Assembly (NCBI GenBank): GCA_016708435.1
Contig: JADJFV010000004.1
Span: 1 to 64,000, forward strand
Reading direction: 5' to 3'
DNA: 64,000 nucleotides
Origin: Leptospiraceae bacterium
Lineage (GTDB): Bacteria > Spirochaetota > Leptospiria > Leptospirales > Leptospiraceae
Shown here: piece after piece, positions 20,756 to 29,037 of the stretch
How positions within the stretch are numbered: position 1 is the first letter of the stretch
Layout of the letters: the number at the start of each line of letters is the position of its first letter
The notes under the pieces: generated by a model
The model's database searches: none
What the model was told of the DNA's origin: nothing
What the model saw: the letters and a program-made list of their open reading frames with translations, nothing else
Translations under genes and position numbers: made by a program

Positions 20756-22504
20756 TTATCTCTTTTTATATATCTTCCATCCGAAAAAGCCTGAGCAGAT
20801 AACGATGAATAGCCAAACAAGTAAGTTGCCGAATCGAACGTAAAAAGTAGGGGGAGAAGAGATAACAGATACAGGGCGTGAATAACGCTCACTTGTTCCT
20901 AAACCGGTCATTTTATTGTTTACGATTCGACCTAGATGATCTACGAATGCAGATGTTCCTGAGTTAGTTGCTCTCACCATCCAACGCCTAAACTCGATTG
21001 ACCTAAGTCTCGCAAGGTCTAAATGCTCATAGCTCTCTACAGTCTTTCCATACCATTTATCATTTGTAATGTTTACGATAAAGTCAGGCATTTCTGTTTT
21101 GTAAAATTTACGGACGAACTCAGGCAAAATTACTTCGTAACAGATTAACGGAAGGAATTTTCCAGCGGCTTCTAATTCAGAAATATTTTCCTTGTAGTAT
21201 TCTCTTTGTGCTTGCATATTCATGAAACTAGAATCAATCCATTTCAAATGCGGCTTATTAAACTTAACCTCTGTTTTGTTTTTAAAATACGTAATTAGAT
21301 TTTGCTCTGCACCCGGAATAAATCTTCCAATCTGAGGAACTATATCATACAAGATAGGAAATGTTTCGCCGAAAGGAATGTATTCGCCAAAGGCAAGCAA
21401 ATACGACTTACGATAAAACTCTCCTCTATTTCCATTTGGATCAAAGACGGTAGAGCTATTGTGAAAGCGGAGATTTTGCGCAGAAGGCTTGTTATCCGCA
21501 AAGGATGCATCTAACTCATTAAAATAAAAATTCGCCTTATATCGATTGCTCAGTTGATAAATCAATGCCTCAAATCTTGCCCAATAAATTAAATCAAATC
21601 TTGTAGTTTCAGGAACGTTATGCGTAGAATAAAAGGGAACTCCTGATTCTGGCAGCACGATTAAATCAGGCTTTTCATTTTCTGAGCCTTCTATGACCAA
21701 TCGCTCGATTCGATTCATGAGTGCTTCCATCGCTTCGCGCACACGTCCATCTCTAAATTCAAGTGGTGCGTCTGGTTGAATAATTAAAACTTGTTTTGTA
21801 GAAGAAGGCTCTACTCGACTCCATTTCCAAAATAAAAATCCACCCAGTATCGCAAAGAGAGCTAGAACATTGACTGTTTTTAAAAGATACAATTGTGTGA
21901 GAGATTTAAACTTAGGAGACTTAGAGCGGATAACGTCCCAAATCGGATATTGAAAAAATGGATAGGATACCATAAATACAAGAATGGAAAGTCCATAGAC
22001 TCCTGTATATTCAACCACTTGCGACAAAATCACATTACCCGCTATTAGGTTTCCATAATACCAGGGAAAGATTTGCCATGTAAAAAATTCTGCGAGGATA
22101 ATGGCTAACCCAGGCACGAATAGGTTGTGTCTTCCTACTTTCTTTCGAAGAAAACTTAGGAGCATCATAACTACTCCGAATTTCCAATTCACGATGATGC
22201 AATAGAGAAGAAATAAGGGAATCGCCATCCAGAATGGAAATCCCCCGAAGACCATAAGCATGTAGTTGATCCAATAATACGAACAAAAACAAAATACAAT
22301 CGAAAACAAAAGTCCTTTCTTAAATAAAACTTTGTATTGTCCTCGATACTTTTCCTCAATCCAAAAAAGCCCAAACGGAGCAATAAAAACAAGCTCACTC
22401 AGTCCATAAGGAACAAAAGAAAGGGTAGAAAAAATTCCTACCCAGAGATAACAAAATGTATTGAAGAATCTAGATTGTTTGAACTTTGTAAACCAACTAC
22501 GCAT
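20756..22504 (-). CDS. lnt: apolipoprotein N-acyltransferase
   Basis: 582 aa. Six to seven N-terminal membrane segments (1-215) are followed by a periplasmic carbon-nitrogen hydrolase domain (about 235-540) and a last membrane helix (VRFGNLLVWLFIVICSGFFG). Nitrilase-type catalytic motifs are present: IVLPESGVPF (Glu), the FGEYIPFGE loop, ICYEVILPEF (nucleophile Cys) and NITNDKWYGKT. Lnt adds the third acyl chain to lipoproteins at the inner membrane, which fits the many lipobox proteins in the window. Seven bases separate it from gpmI upstream, so they are probably co-transcribed. Confidence 0.95.
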   Translation of the reverse strand: MRSWFTKFKQSRFFNTFCYLWVGIFSTLSFVPYGLSELVFIAPFGLFWIEEKYRGQYKVLFKKGLLFSIVFCFCSYYWINYMLMVFGGFPFWMAIPLFLLYCIIVNWKFGVVMMLLSFLRKKVGRHNLFVPGLAIILAEFFTWQIFPWYYGNLIAGNVILSQVVEYTGVYGLSILVFMVSYPFFQYPIWDVIRSKSPKFKSLTQLYLLKTVNVLALFAILGGFLFWKWSRVEPSSTKQVLIIQPDAPLEFRDGRVREAMEALMNRIERLVIEGSENEKPDLIVLPESGVPFYSTHNVPETTRFDLIYWARFEALIYQLSNRYKANFYFNELDASFADNKPSAQNLRFHNSSTVFDPNGNRGEFYRKSYLLAFGEYIPFGETFPILYDIVPQIGRFIPGAEQNLITYFKNKTEVKFNKPHLKWIDSSFMNMQAQREYYKENISELEAAGKFLPLICYEVILPEFVRKFYKTEMPDFIVNITNDKWYGKTVESYEHLDLARLRSIEFRRWMVRATNSGTSAFVDHLGRIVNNKMTGLGTSERYSRPVSVISSPPTFYVRFGNLLVWLFIVICSGFFGWKIYKKR

Positions 22505-22510
22505 AATAGC

Positions 22511-24157
22511 CTATAGCCTTTCCAACAAACTTGGTAAATAACCTTCCGGCGCCTCATAGCCAAGTAGATCGAGAACGGTAGCCGCAATATTCCCAAGCCC
22601 TGCTTCGGCAGTTCCTTTTAATTTCCAGCGATTGTCTTTGTCGTAGATGACCAGGTTCACCGGATTTAATGTATGACTGGTTTTTGGAACGAACTTATCA
22701 CCTTGTTTTTGCGCATTTCCCTTTTTATCTAGTTGATACATTTCATCTGCATTCCCGTGATCGGCAGTGACTAACAAAGTGTAACCGTTTTTGTCACAGG
22801 CTGATTTTAAACGATCCATGCAAGTGTCCAAAAATTCAAGACTTCTTACTGTTGCCGTATAATTGCCAGTATGCCCTACCATGTCGCCGTTTGCATAATT
22901 GACTCGAACGAAATTGTATTTTTTAGTTTCGAGAGTAGAGATTAGAGTATCTGTAATTTCTTTTGCTTTCATTTCGGGTGCCTGGTCAAATGGAATTACA
23001 TCAGATGGAATTTCTTGGAAAGTTTCTAAGTTTCTATCTAAATAGCCGCTTTTGTTTCCATTCCAAAAGAAAGTTACGTGTCCGTATTTTTGTGTTTCTG
23101 AAATTGCGTATTGCTGTAATTTTTCGCTGATTAGATATTCACTTAGAGTTCTATCAATCGCCGGAGGGGTTACGAGGTATTTGTCGGGAAGTTTTAAATC
23201 TCCATCGTATTGCATCATGCCTGCATAATACACATCTGGTTTTGGACCACGATTGAATTTATCAAACTTATCAGCAGTCATGGCGAGGCTAATCTCGATT
23301 GCCCGGTCACCACGAAAGTTAAAGAACACAACAGAATCACCGTCTTTGATTTTTCCAACAGGTCCATTTGCGTCAGAGACAACAAAGCCTGGGAGATACT
23401 GGTCAATAACCGCTGGGTCTTCTTTTCGAAAGGTTTCAATTGCTTCTTCTGCTGATGAAAATGCACGTCCTTCTCCCTTCACATGAAAATTCCAACCGCG
23501 CTCTACCATTGACCAATCTGCTTCGTATCGATCCATCGTAATCGTCATACGTCCACCACCAGATGCAATCTTTGCATCAAAGTTTGCATCGCGTAGTTCC
23601 GATAAAAACTTTTCAAAAGGACGAACGTATTCTAAGGCTGACTTTTCAGGAACATCGCGACCATCTAGGAGAGTATGAATTCTAACTTTAGAAACGCCTT
23701 CTTTCTTTGCGGCAGCGACTAACGCTTTTAAATGATCTATATGACTATGAACATTTCCATCGGAGAGAAGTCCTAGAAGATGCAAGGTTGAATTTTTAGT
23801 CTTTGCATTTGCGATGAGTTCTTTCCAAACTTCTCCTTGAAACAATTGACCTGAATCAATCGAGTTACTTACAAGCTTCGCACCTTGATCAAAGATACGA
23901 CCACAACCTAAAACGTTATGCCCTACCTCGGAGTTACCCATGTCTTCATCAGAAGGCATACCAACTGCTTTTCCGTGAGCTTTGATATGAACAGTAGAAT
24001 GATGATTCCAAAGATTTGAAAGTGTAGGAAGTTTCGCACCCGCAATCGCATTGCCGGCATCAGCACCTTTTTCGGTATAACCGACTCCATCTAGAATTAC
24101 AAGTAAGACCTTATCGGTCACAGACTTCAGATTTTGTTTTTTGACTAGCTTTAACAT
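22511..24157 (-). CDS. gpmI: 2,3-bisphosphoglycerate-independent phosphoglycerate mutase
   Basis: 548 aa. Alkaline-phosphatase superfamily enzyme interconverting 3- and 2-phosphoglycerate in glycolysis. Metal site and nucleophile motifs are visible: LLVILDGVGYTEKG, GNSEVGHNVLGCGRI (catalytic Ser), HLLGLLSDGNVHSHIDH, LLDGRDVPEKSA, RMTITMDRYEADW, FFNFRGDRAIEIS, NYANGDMVGHTGN and LLVTADHGNADEM. Length is slightly above the usual 510-520 aa. It precedes lnt by seven bases on the same strand. Divergent from a gene-poor region. Confidence 0.96.
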   Translation of the reverse strand: MLKLVKKQNLKSVTDKVLLVILDGVGYTEKGADAGNAIAGAKLPTLSNLWNHHSTVHIKAHGKAVGMPSDEDMGNSEVGHNVLGCGRIFDQGAKLVSNSIDSGQLFQGEVWKELIANAKTKNSTLHLLGLLSDGNVHSHIDHLKALVAAAKKEGVSKVRIHTLLDGRDVPEKSALEYVRPFEKFLSELRDANFDAKIASGGGRMTITMDRYEADWSMVERGWNFHVKGEGRAFSSAEEAIETFRKEDPAVIDQYLPGFVVSDANGPVGKIKDGDSVVFFNFRGDRAIEISLAMTADKFDKFNRGPKPDVYYAGMMQYDGDLKLPDKYLVTPPAIDRTLSEYLISEKLQQYAISETQKYGHVTFFWNGNKSGYLDRNLETFQEIPSDVIPFDQAPEMKAKEITDTLISTLETKKYNFVRVNYANGDMVGHTGNYTATVRSLEFLDTCMDRLKSACDKNGYTLLVTADHGNADEMYQLDKKGNAQKQGDKFVPKTSHTLNPVNLVIYDKDNRWKLKGTAEAGLGNIAATVLDLLGYEAPEGYLPSLLERL

Positions 24158-24537
24158 AATTACCTCGACTCATTCAGAGTTAATTATTTTTTATAGGTAG
24201 GTGTCAACGGGAAAATGGAACGCTTAGAGAGATTGTAGATGCAGTGAAATTTTCGGAAAAAGTGGTGTGAAGTAAACGGGGGATTTTTTTATTTTCATTT
24301 ATTTTTCCTAAGTCTTATTTTTTTACTAGATTTTTGGGCGTTGCCTTCATAGTATAAATTATGAATTTATCGGGAACAAATTGAAAATGGTTATATTAAA
24401 ATAGTCAATGTTAGTGATAAAGGTAATCCAAATCCACGGTTTACTTTAACCCTAAAAATTGGTGACAATACTTTGATAAGTGAAAATTCAAATTCTATTT
24501 GGACAAAAGGCAAATTTTAAATCTATTTTCCAAAATT
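24158..24537. other. 380-bp gap with a degraded ORF fragment
   Basis: No intact gene. On the plus strand 24365-24520 is open for 51 codons without an ATG (REQIENGYIKIVNVSDKG ... ENSNSIWTKGKF, stop at 24518) and reads like a real protein C-terminus, preceded by stops. It is probably the tail of a deleted gene. The rest is AT-rich and featureless, apart from the promoter that gpmI must have. Confidence 0.4.
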
Positions 24538-25200
24538 TCATTTTAAATTATTTGTAACTTTTCTTTTGATGGCAAAGGTTCCTGTTAGCAGTGGAATTGG
24601 AATTGGATACCAAGCTCGAAGGGAAACGAATAATGTCAAAAGCCAGATAGCTGACGTTCCTCTTTCATCAAACTCATAATCTTCTTCTATTTGAAATCGA
24701 AAAGTAGTTTGTATATTTTCGCCTAAAATTAGTTTGGGGCAATAATAATTTTCCGAAACAGAGAATTTTTCAATTTCCTGACAACTGGATATGCGTGTCT
24801 CTTCTAAATGGGAGCTACCAAAAAAAGAATCAGAAACTTCTGTTTTAAAACCAAATTTTATTCTTTGCTTTGTTGTTTCTGTATATAAGATTGGAATAAA
24901 TCTCATATCTGATACGTGAATCATTGCAAAGTATTCACCTGGCGGTAAATCATAATTAATCACATCGTTCTTACTTAATGAATGATATTCTTCTGTAAAT
25001 TCGCACTCTTTTATCATTTTTGTTTCGGATACTGCTAAATCTTTACATAGATATAAATTTAATTTGGCTTCGTTATCCTTAGAATTTTGAAAAATAATTT
25101 TTAGATTGGCTGATCTATTTTCTGTTGATAAAGTGTCTCTACTTTTCGGACTAGCACAACTTATAATAAGTAGAAGTATTAGGATAAATCGCATAAACAT
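24538..25200 (-). CDS. hypothetical lipoprotein
   Basis: 220 aa. AGAGG lies six bases before the ATG at 25200, which supports this start over the ATG two codons later. The signal MFMRFILILLLIISC ends in a lipobox (IISC). The mature part is beta-rich with one motif reminiscent of carboxypeptidase-regulatory or fibronectin-like folds (NYDLPPGEYFAMIHV) and cysteine pairs. A hydrophobic stretch near the C-terminus (IWLLTLFVSLRAWYPIPIPL) precedes a basic tail. No family recognised. It is the left-most gene of the repeat-linked island; a repeat copy lies directly upstream. Confidence 0.72.
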   Translation of the reverse strand: MFMRFILILLLIISCASPKSRDTLSTENRSANLKIIFQNSKDNEAKLNLYLCKDLAVSETKMIKECEFTEEYHSLSKNDVINYDLPPGEYFAMIHVSDMRFIPILYTETTKQRIKFGFKTEVSDSFFGSSHLEETRISSCQEIEKFSVSENYYCPKLILGENIQTTFRFQIEEDYEFDERGTSAIWLLTLFVSLRAWYPIPIPLLTGTFAIKRKVTNNLK

Positions 25201-25241
25201 ATTATACCTCTTAAAAAATATTCTATTTTACCGAGGATGTC

Positions 25242-25376
25242 TTTTCTTTCTAGTAATCTGCATCCAACTTCTCTCATAATTCTATCTCCTTCTATCCCAC
25301 AAAGTTAAAAGCTTAAAACAAAATCGGATTGCCTCTCTTTCATAAAAAGGTGTTATCAACTAAACGGGGGAAATTT
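25242..25376 (-). repeat. island repeat R1 (~135 bp, full)
   Basis: First of six copies of one repeat (others near 26583, 27500, 28455, 30195, 31533), all in one orientation. Plus-strand landmarks: TTTCTTTCTAGTAATCTGCA at the left, CCTTCTATCCCACAAAGTTA in the middle, CATAAAAAGGTGTTAT and AACTAAACGGGGGAAA at the right. It starts 15 bases beyond the 3' end of the minus-strand gene at 25392-26009. On the minus strand it carries GAAGGAGATAGAATTATG, a good ribosome site and start; that 32-codon frame (25277 to 25179) runs into the start of the next lipoprotein gene. Confidence 0.9.
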
Positions 25377-25391
25377 GGAAAGTAATTTTAA

Positions 25392-26009
25392 TTAATTTAC
25401 ATAACGTATCTTTATTAAGTTGGAGTTAATTTCTCTATCCATTTCTAATTCAATCATTCGAAAGGTTGACTCCGAGGAAAGCTTTGCCTTCCCTTCTAAT
25501 ATACCTGTAAGCTTTTCTTTGCGAATATATCCTGTCGAATTGAATAGATTTTGTGCATAATAAAAATTAGCCTCACGATAATAAAGAAATGAATTTAGCT
25601 TTAAGATTTTTAATAGACGTTTTTCGTCTCGACTCAGGTTCTTAGAGATAAATACGATTACCCGCTCAGCACCTTCTTGTTTAGCATACTCCATTATCGA
25701 AGCAGAATCAGAAGACGTAATCTTTAAAGTGTAATAATATAAATGATCAGCTATCACCTTCAAGCGATTGAATCTAGATGTTATTTCTTTTTGAAATAGA
25801 TTAGGAATATCATCCTGTGAAATCAAAGGATAAGAATTAAATTGTTTTTCTTGTTTTAAAAATAGGGAATAAAAACGAAACCCCTGCTCGTTCATCGCAT
25901 TATAGTAATTAGCCCGCGCTTTCTCTAAGTATTCCTCAAATGTGATTGTAGGAACTTTATGGAGGAAAATACACATTTTCCCGCTAGTCTTTATTTCAGT
26001 AAGATTCAT
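25392..26009 (-). CDS. hypothetical protein
   Basis: 205 aa, no signal peptide or membrane segment, so probably cytoplasmic. Mostly helical, charged sequence (FEEYLEKARANYYNAMNEQG; EGAERVIVFISKNLSRDEKR). No recognised domain. Its ATG follows directly on the stop of the broken gene upstream (26010-26345), so the two formed a unit. Repeat R1 lies 15 bases past its stop. Codon use is as AT-rich as its neighbours. Confidence 0.65.
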   Translation of the reverse strand: MNLTEIKTSGKMCIFLHKVPTITFEEYLEKARANYYNAMNEQGFRFYSLFLKQEKQFNSYPLISQDDIPNLFQKEITSRFNRLKVIADHLYYYTLKITSSDSASIMEYAKQEGAERVIVFISKNLSRDEKRLLKILKLNSFLYYREANFYYAQNLFNSTGYIRKEKLTGILEGKAKLSSESTFRMIELEMDREINSNLIKIRYVN

Positions 26010-26345
26010 TTATTTTTTGAAGAAGGATACGACTACTTGTAAAATATTTTTAGACTTTATACTTTTATCTGGATAAGGCTCCAATCCATCAGTAACAGTC
26101 TGAAATCCATCTATCGCTGTTTCAAGTTCATCTGCATTTTTATTTTATTCTACTCTCCAATCTTTCCCAAGCCCGACATTTTGATAAATACTAGTATGAA
26201 TCTCAGCATAATTTACATTCTTCGCATCGGAAGTCTTTAAATCAATGGTATCGGTCATTTCAGCATTAGCCTCTTTAAAGTCTTGCCTCGCTTTTTTAAA
26301 TTGCTCGTATTCTTTAAAAGATTCATCTTTCGAAAATAGCCCCAT
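26010..26345 (-). pseudogene. small hypothetical gene broken by one in-frame stop
   Basis: From the ATG at 26345 (GGAGG four to ten bases upstream, in TGGAGGTCAATC) the frame reads MGLFSKDESFKEYEQFKKAR to GLGKDWRVE, then TAA at 26145-26147. The same frame then continues 44 clear codons (NADELETAIDGFQTVTDGLE ... LQVVVSFFKK) to TAA at 26010, exactly abutting the next gene's ATG. So an original protein of about 111 aa is cut to 66 aa by a single nonsense change. The product may still be made in short form. Charged, helical, cytoplasmic; no family recognised. Confidence 0.65.
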
Positions 26346-26582
26346 GATTGACCTCCAGTGTTTTGTTTACTTGATATTGTAACTAGCTAGGATTATGTCA
26401 ATTAGATAAAGTAACGAGTAGTCCTTTAAAACGGAAAGTAAATGCGAAAAGTTAAATTATCCCTAACCTTGTTTTGTTAATGGTTTGGAGTCGTTATTAT
26501 TTCGTTTCCATCCATTTCCTTATCGAAGGTTTGTCGAACGCTAATCGAAGGCAGACCGAAGGCAGGAAGAAGGGTGTGGCTA

Positions 26583-26718
26583 TTTTCTTTCTAGTAATCT
26601 GCATCCAACTTCTCTCATAATTCTATCTCCTTCTATCCCACAAAGTTAAAGCGTAAAGCAAAAGTGGACTTTCGTCTCTTTCATAAAAAGGTGTTATGAA
26701 CTAAACGGGGTAAAATTT
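26583..26718 (-). repeat. island repeat R2 (~136 bp, full)
   Basis: Full copy; nearly identical to R4 in its right half (AAAGCGTAAAGCAAAAGTGG, CATAAAAAGGTGTTATGAAC). Its right end lies one base from the stop codon of the minus-strand MNT-HEPN gene (26720). Its minus-strand frame from the internal ATG stops after 12 codons. Confidence 0.9.
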
Positions 26719-26719
26719 A

Positions 26720-27412
26720 TTAAAATAAATATTCCATAATATAATCTCTAACTTGTTTTACAAAGTTTTGAGCCTGGTTTATGATTTCAGTAACTTCATC
26801 AACTTCTAATTCGACTAATATCGAATAGTCGGCTTCTTGTCTTAACTCGAATGCCTTATGCAGTGCCTTAGAATGTATCTTTGAGAAAATATTAGTTTTT
26901 ATATATTCTTTATCAAAGAAGGAAATAACTCCAATGTGCTTGGAGTTTTTAAGTCCCTTATTTTCTAATAAGGCTAATGCAGAATAAAACATTGAGTAGT
27001 AAGCGCGATTAACCGCAGATCGATATCTCTTATTATTGTATAAAGATAAAGCATCTTGCAAAGATTCTTCAGCTTCTTTTAAACGATTTATGCCTTCTCG
27101 TAAAATATTTTGGATCAAAGAACTTTTTTGAATTGCGGGGTAATTAAATTTTTCATAAGAATATACAATCGGAACTAAAACGACTTCATTTTCATAGCTT
27201 ATCTCCCAGGCGATTTCCGAGATTATTTTTTTTTGTTTGAAGCCCATTTCTGATAAAACAACTAAAACATCAAAATCAGAGTCACTCTTTGCCTCTCCTC
27301 TAGCTCTTGAACCGAAAGCCCAGATCTTAGCATCTGCAAATTGACTTTTAATTCGATCTGCAAATGTATGCAATAGTTTTTGGTCATTTAGATTCATAGT
27401 ATTTAGTTTCAT
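26720..27412 (-). CDS. fused MNT-type nucleotidyltransferase and HEPN domain protein
   Basis: 230 aa from the ATG at 27412 (another ATG five codons later is possible; an upstream TTG at 27442 lacks good spacing). N-terminal minimal nucleotidyltransferase: GSRARGEAKSDSDFDVLVVL with G34-S35 and D45/D47, then EVVLVPIVYSYEKF. The C-terminal half (about 105-225) is a HEPN-type helical domain (RYRSAVNRAYYSMFYSALAL; SKALHKAFELRQEADYS). MNT and HEPN are usually two adjacent genes forming a toxin-antitoxin pair in which MNT adenylylates HEPN; here they are one chain. Repeat R2 follows its stop directly. Confidence 0.85.
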   Translation of the reverse strand: MKLNTMNLNDQKLLHTFADRIKSQFADAKIWAFGSRARGEAKSDSDFDVLVVLSEMGFKQKKIISEIAWEISYENEVVLVPIVYSYEKFNYPAIQKSSLIQNILREGINRLKEAEESLQDALSLYNNKRYRSAVNRAYYSMFYSALALLENKGLKNSKHIGVISFFDKEYIKTNIFSKIHSKALHKAFELRQEADYSILVELEVDEVTEIINQAQNFVKQVRDYIMEYLF

Positions 27413-27425
27413 TGGTAATAAAGTT

Positions 27426-27505
27426 CTAAGTATAAATTTCAATTCCTAATTTGATAAGTTCTTTTTCTAAATCAAGTGCAATTTTACGAATCCTATTATA
27501 TTCTT
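27426..27505 (-). pseudogene. C-terminal gene stub next to repeat R3
   Basis: Upstream of the MNT-HEPN gene the minus strand is open for about 26 codons from the edge of R3 (NRIRKIALDLEKELIKLGIE, then IYT and TAG at 27426). There is no start codon; the frame is closed by a stop just inside R3. It looks like the 3' remnant of a gene cut off at the repeat. Too short for assignment. Confidence 0.35.
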
Positions 27506-27596
27506 TCTAGCAATCTGCATCAAACTTCTTGATAATTCTATTGCATTCAATCCAACAAATTAAAAGCTTAAAGGAAAAGCGGTTTGATATTTTTCA
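27500..27596 (-). repeat. island repeat R3 (diverged, partial)
   Basis: Left half is recognisable but diverged (TTCTTTCTAGCAATCTGCAT, CAACAAATTAAAAGCTTAAA); the right half with AACTAAACGGGG is missing. The stop codon of the gene at 27560-28420 lies inside the repeat, so the repeat supplies the end of that reading frame. Confidence 0.7.
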
Positions 27597-28420
27597 TCAC
27601 TGTAATCATAGAGAATAAATTCTTTCTTCACTTGTTCATATGTCTTTCCAATATCATCTTTTCCATTAAACGCAAACTTAGTATTTGCCGGTAGTTCTTT
27701 AAAGGTGATGATGAAGCCGGGGACGGTTTTATCTTCAAAGAATTTACTTTTTCTAGCCTCACTGTATGATCCTACGGGAATAGCAAAATTCGGATCTTTC
27801 TTTATCTCTAATTGGTAGGTTTTCCCAGGTTCAAAGTTTACATCCTCTCGCAATGACCTACGAGCAAACCGGTTGAAAAATACTTCATCATTATTAGGTA
27901 ATGAGCTAGAATTTAAAGATGCGATATCGCGTATATAATCTAAATAAAGAATAACATTGAGCCTTCCATTTTTTGCTGGTACGGGAAATAGATATTCTGA
28001 GCCCAGAGCCATAAATATACAAGTTTTTCTTGCTATTTCTGTATTTTCCGAAATAATCCGCTCTTTTATTTTAGAGCTTACTTGAAAATTAGCTACATCT
28101 TCTTTACGGGGATTCAATATTTTGTCGTAAAATTCGATATAAACTGGTAAAGCCCTTTCCTTTCTTTTATCTGTCTCTAAGTTATATTCTAGATATTCAT
28201 TTCCAAGTTCTGGTATTCTTACTTGAAGAAATGCATAAGCACTCTGCTTTCTCTCTGCAATTGACTGACTCCTATAATTGCAAAGTTCTAAATCATACGC
28301 AGAGGATTTTGTATTTCGAAGTTGTTCCTGATGCATACACATGGTAGAATGATTGAACGCAAATAAGTGCTCGTTAATCAAAAATAGTAATAATAAAAAT
28401 ATTTGAACTTTAGATAACAT
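27560..28420 (-). CDS. hypothetical secreted protein
   Basis: 286 aa from the ATG at 28420, which has GGGAGG eleven bases upstream. A longer frame to 28531 exists only because repeat R4 is open in that frame, so it is rejected. The signal MLSKVQIFLLLLFLINEHLFAF is probably cleaved; no lipobox. The mature part has a tetracysteine-poor beta-rich sequence with motifs FLQVRIPELGNEYLEYNLET and ITFKELPANTKFAFNGKDD. No family recognised; probably periplasmic or surface-exposed. Its last codons lie in repeat R3. Confidence 0.7.
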   Translation of the reverse strand: MLSKVQIFLLLLFLINEHLFAFNHSTMCMHQEQLRNTKSSAYDLELCNYRSQSIAERKQSAYAFLQVRIPELGNEYLEYNLETDKRKERALPVYIEFYDKILNPRKEDVANFQVSSKIKERIISENTEIARKTCIFMALGSEYLFPVPAKNGRLNVILYLDYIRDIASLNSSSLPNNDEVFFNRFARRSLREDVNFEPGKTYQLEIKKDPNFAIPVGSYSEARKSKFFEDKTVPGFIITFKELPANTKFAFNGKDDIGKTYEQVKKEFILYDYSDEKYQTAFPLSF

Positions 28421-28454
28421 TTTTTTAATAATCCTCCCGAACTGGTTTATATTT

Positions 28455-28590
28455 ATCTTTCTAGTAATCTGCATCCAACTTCTCTCATAATTCTTTTTCC
28501 TTCTATCCCACAAAATTAAAGCGTAAAGCAAAAGTGGACTTTCGTCTCTTTCATAAAAAGGTGTTATGAACTAAACGGGGGAAAATTTTT
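28455..28590 (-). repeat. island repeat R4 (~136 bp, full)
   Basis: Full copy very close to R2. Its right end (AACTAAACGGGGGAAAATTT) forms the end of a truncated minus-strand reading frame (28564-28644), so it marks the breakpoint of that gene. It lies 35 bases upstream of the secreted-protein gene. Confidence 0.9.
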
Positions 28591-28644
28591 CGTAATGATT
28601 TCTCTGTAATCGCTTTCACCAAAAGGTAGTGTTTTTAGTTTCAT
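28564..28644 (-). pseudogene. N-terminal stub of an AAA-ATPase-like (PF09820-type) gene
   Basis: An ATG at 28644 opens MKLKTLPFGESDYREIITKN, which matches the conserved start of the AAA-ATPase-like/PD-(D/E)XK family (typically M-K-x-L-P-I-G-x-x-x-F-x-x-I-I-x-x-N). In place of the usual Y-x-Y-V-D-K-T the frame then runs into repeat R4 (FPPFSS, stop at 28564). Only 26 codons survive, so the gene was cut at the repeat. Family call rests on this short N-terminus. Confidence 0.5.
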
Positions 28645-29037
28645 AATGAGTTGCTTTGAATGAAACTTCCACTGTTGTTACCAAATCTTGTAAAGACATT
28701 TCTTTCTTTCACATTTTGAGATGATGAATCAGGACTAGCAATAACCTCAAAAAAGTTTTTTTGATATTTTTTATATACCCATTCTCATTCATAATTGCGT
28801 TTTCTTTTATTGGTATGTAGCCATTTTATTGATAACTTTTCGCTAGAATACGCAAAAACTTTTGAAAATGACAATCCACCTTTTTGTGAAAATTTTTTTA
28901 TTCTGACATCGATCAATTCATAGGTATTGAAAAATAAAAATGAAACAGTGATTTCAATATTTAGGAATAGACTTTCTAATCTAAGAAATTACTAAGGTAT
29001 TGTTTAAAATAAAAATCTGACCATTAGAGGAGTACAG
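28645..29037. other. 393-bp non-coding region upstream of LRR gene
   Basis: AT-rich, with stops in all frames beyond about 30 codons. It must hold the LRR gene promoter; GAGGAG lies five bases before that ATG. No repeat copy, hairpin or RNA gene seen. Confidence 0.4.

Noticed and set aside
25262..25310. Island repeat as an integron attC site
   Set aside because: ATCCAAC fits RYYYAAC, but the partner GTTAAAA fails the last position of GTTRRRY, the span is only 49 bp, and there is no second stem pair. The cassette idea is kept only as layout.
28421..28531. 37-codon N-terminal extension of the secreted protein
   Set aside because: It is the translation of repeat R4; the ATG at 28420 has GGGAGG upstream and is followed by a proper signal peptide.
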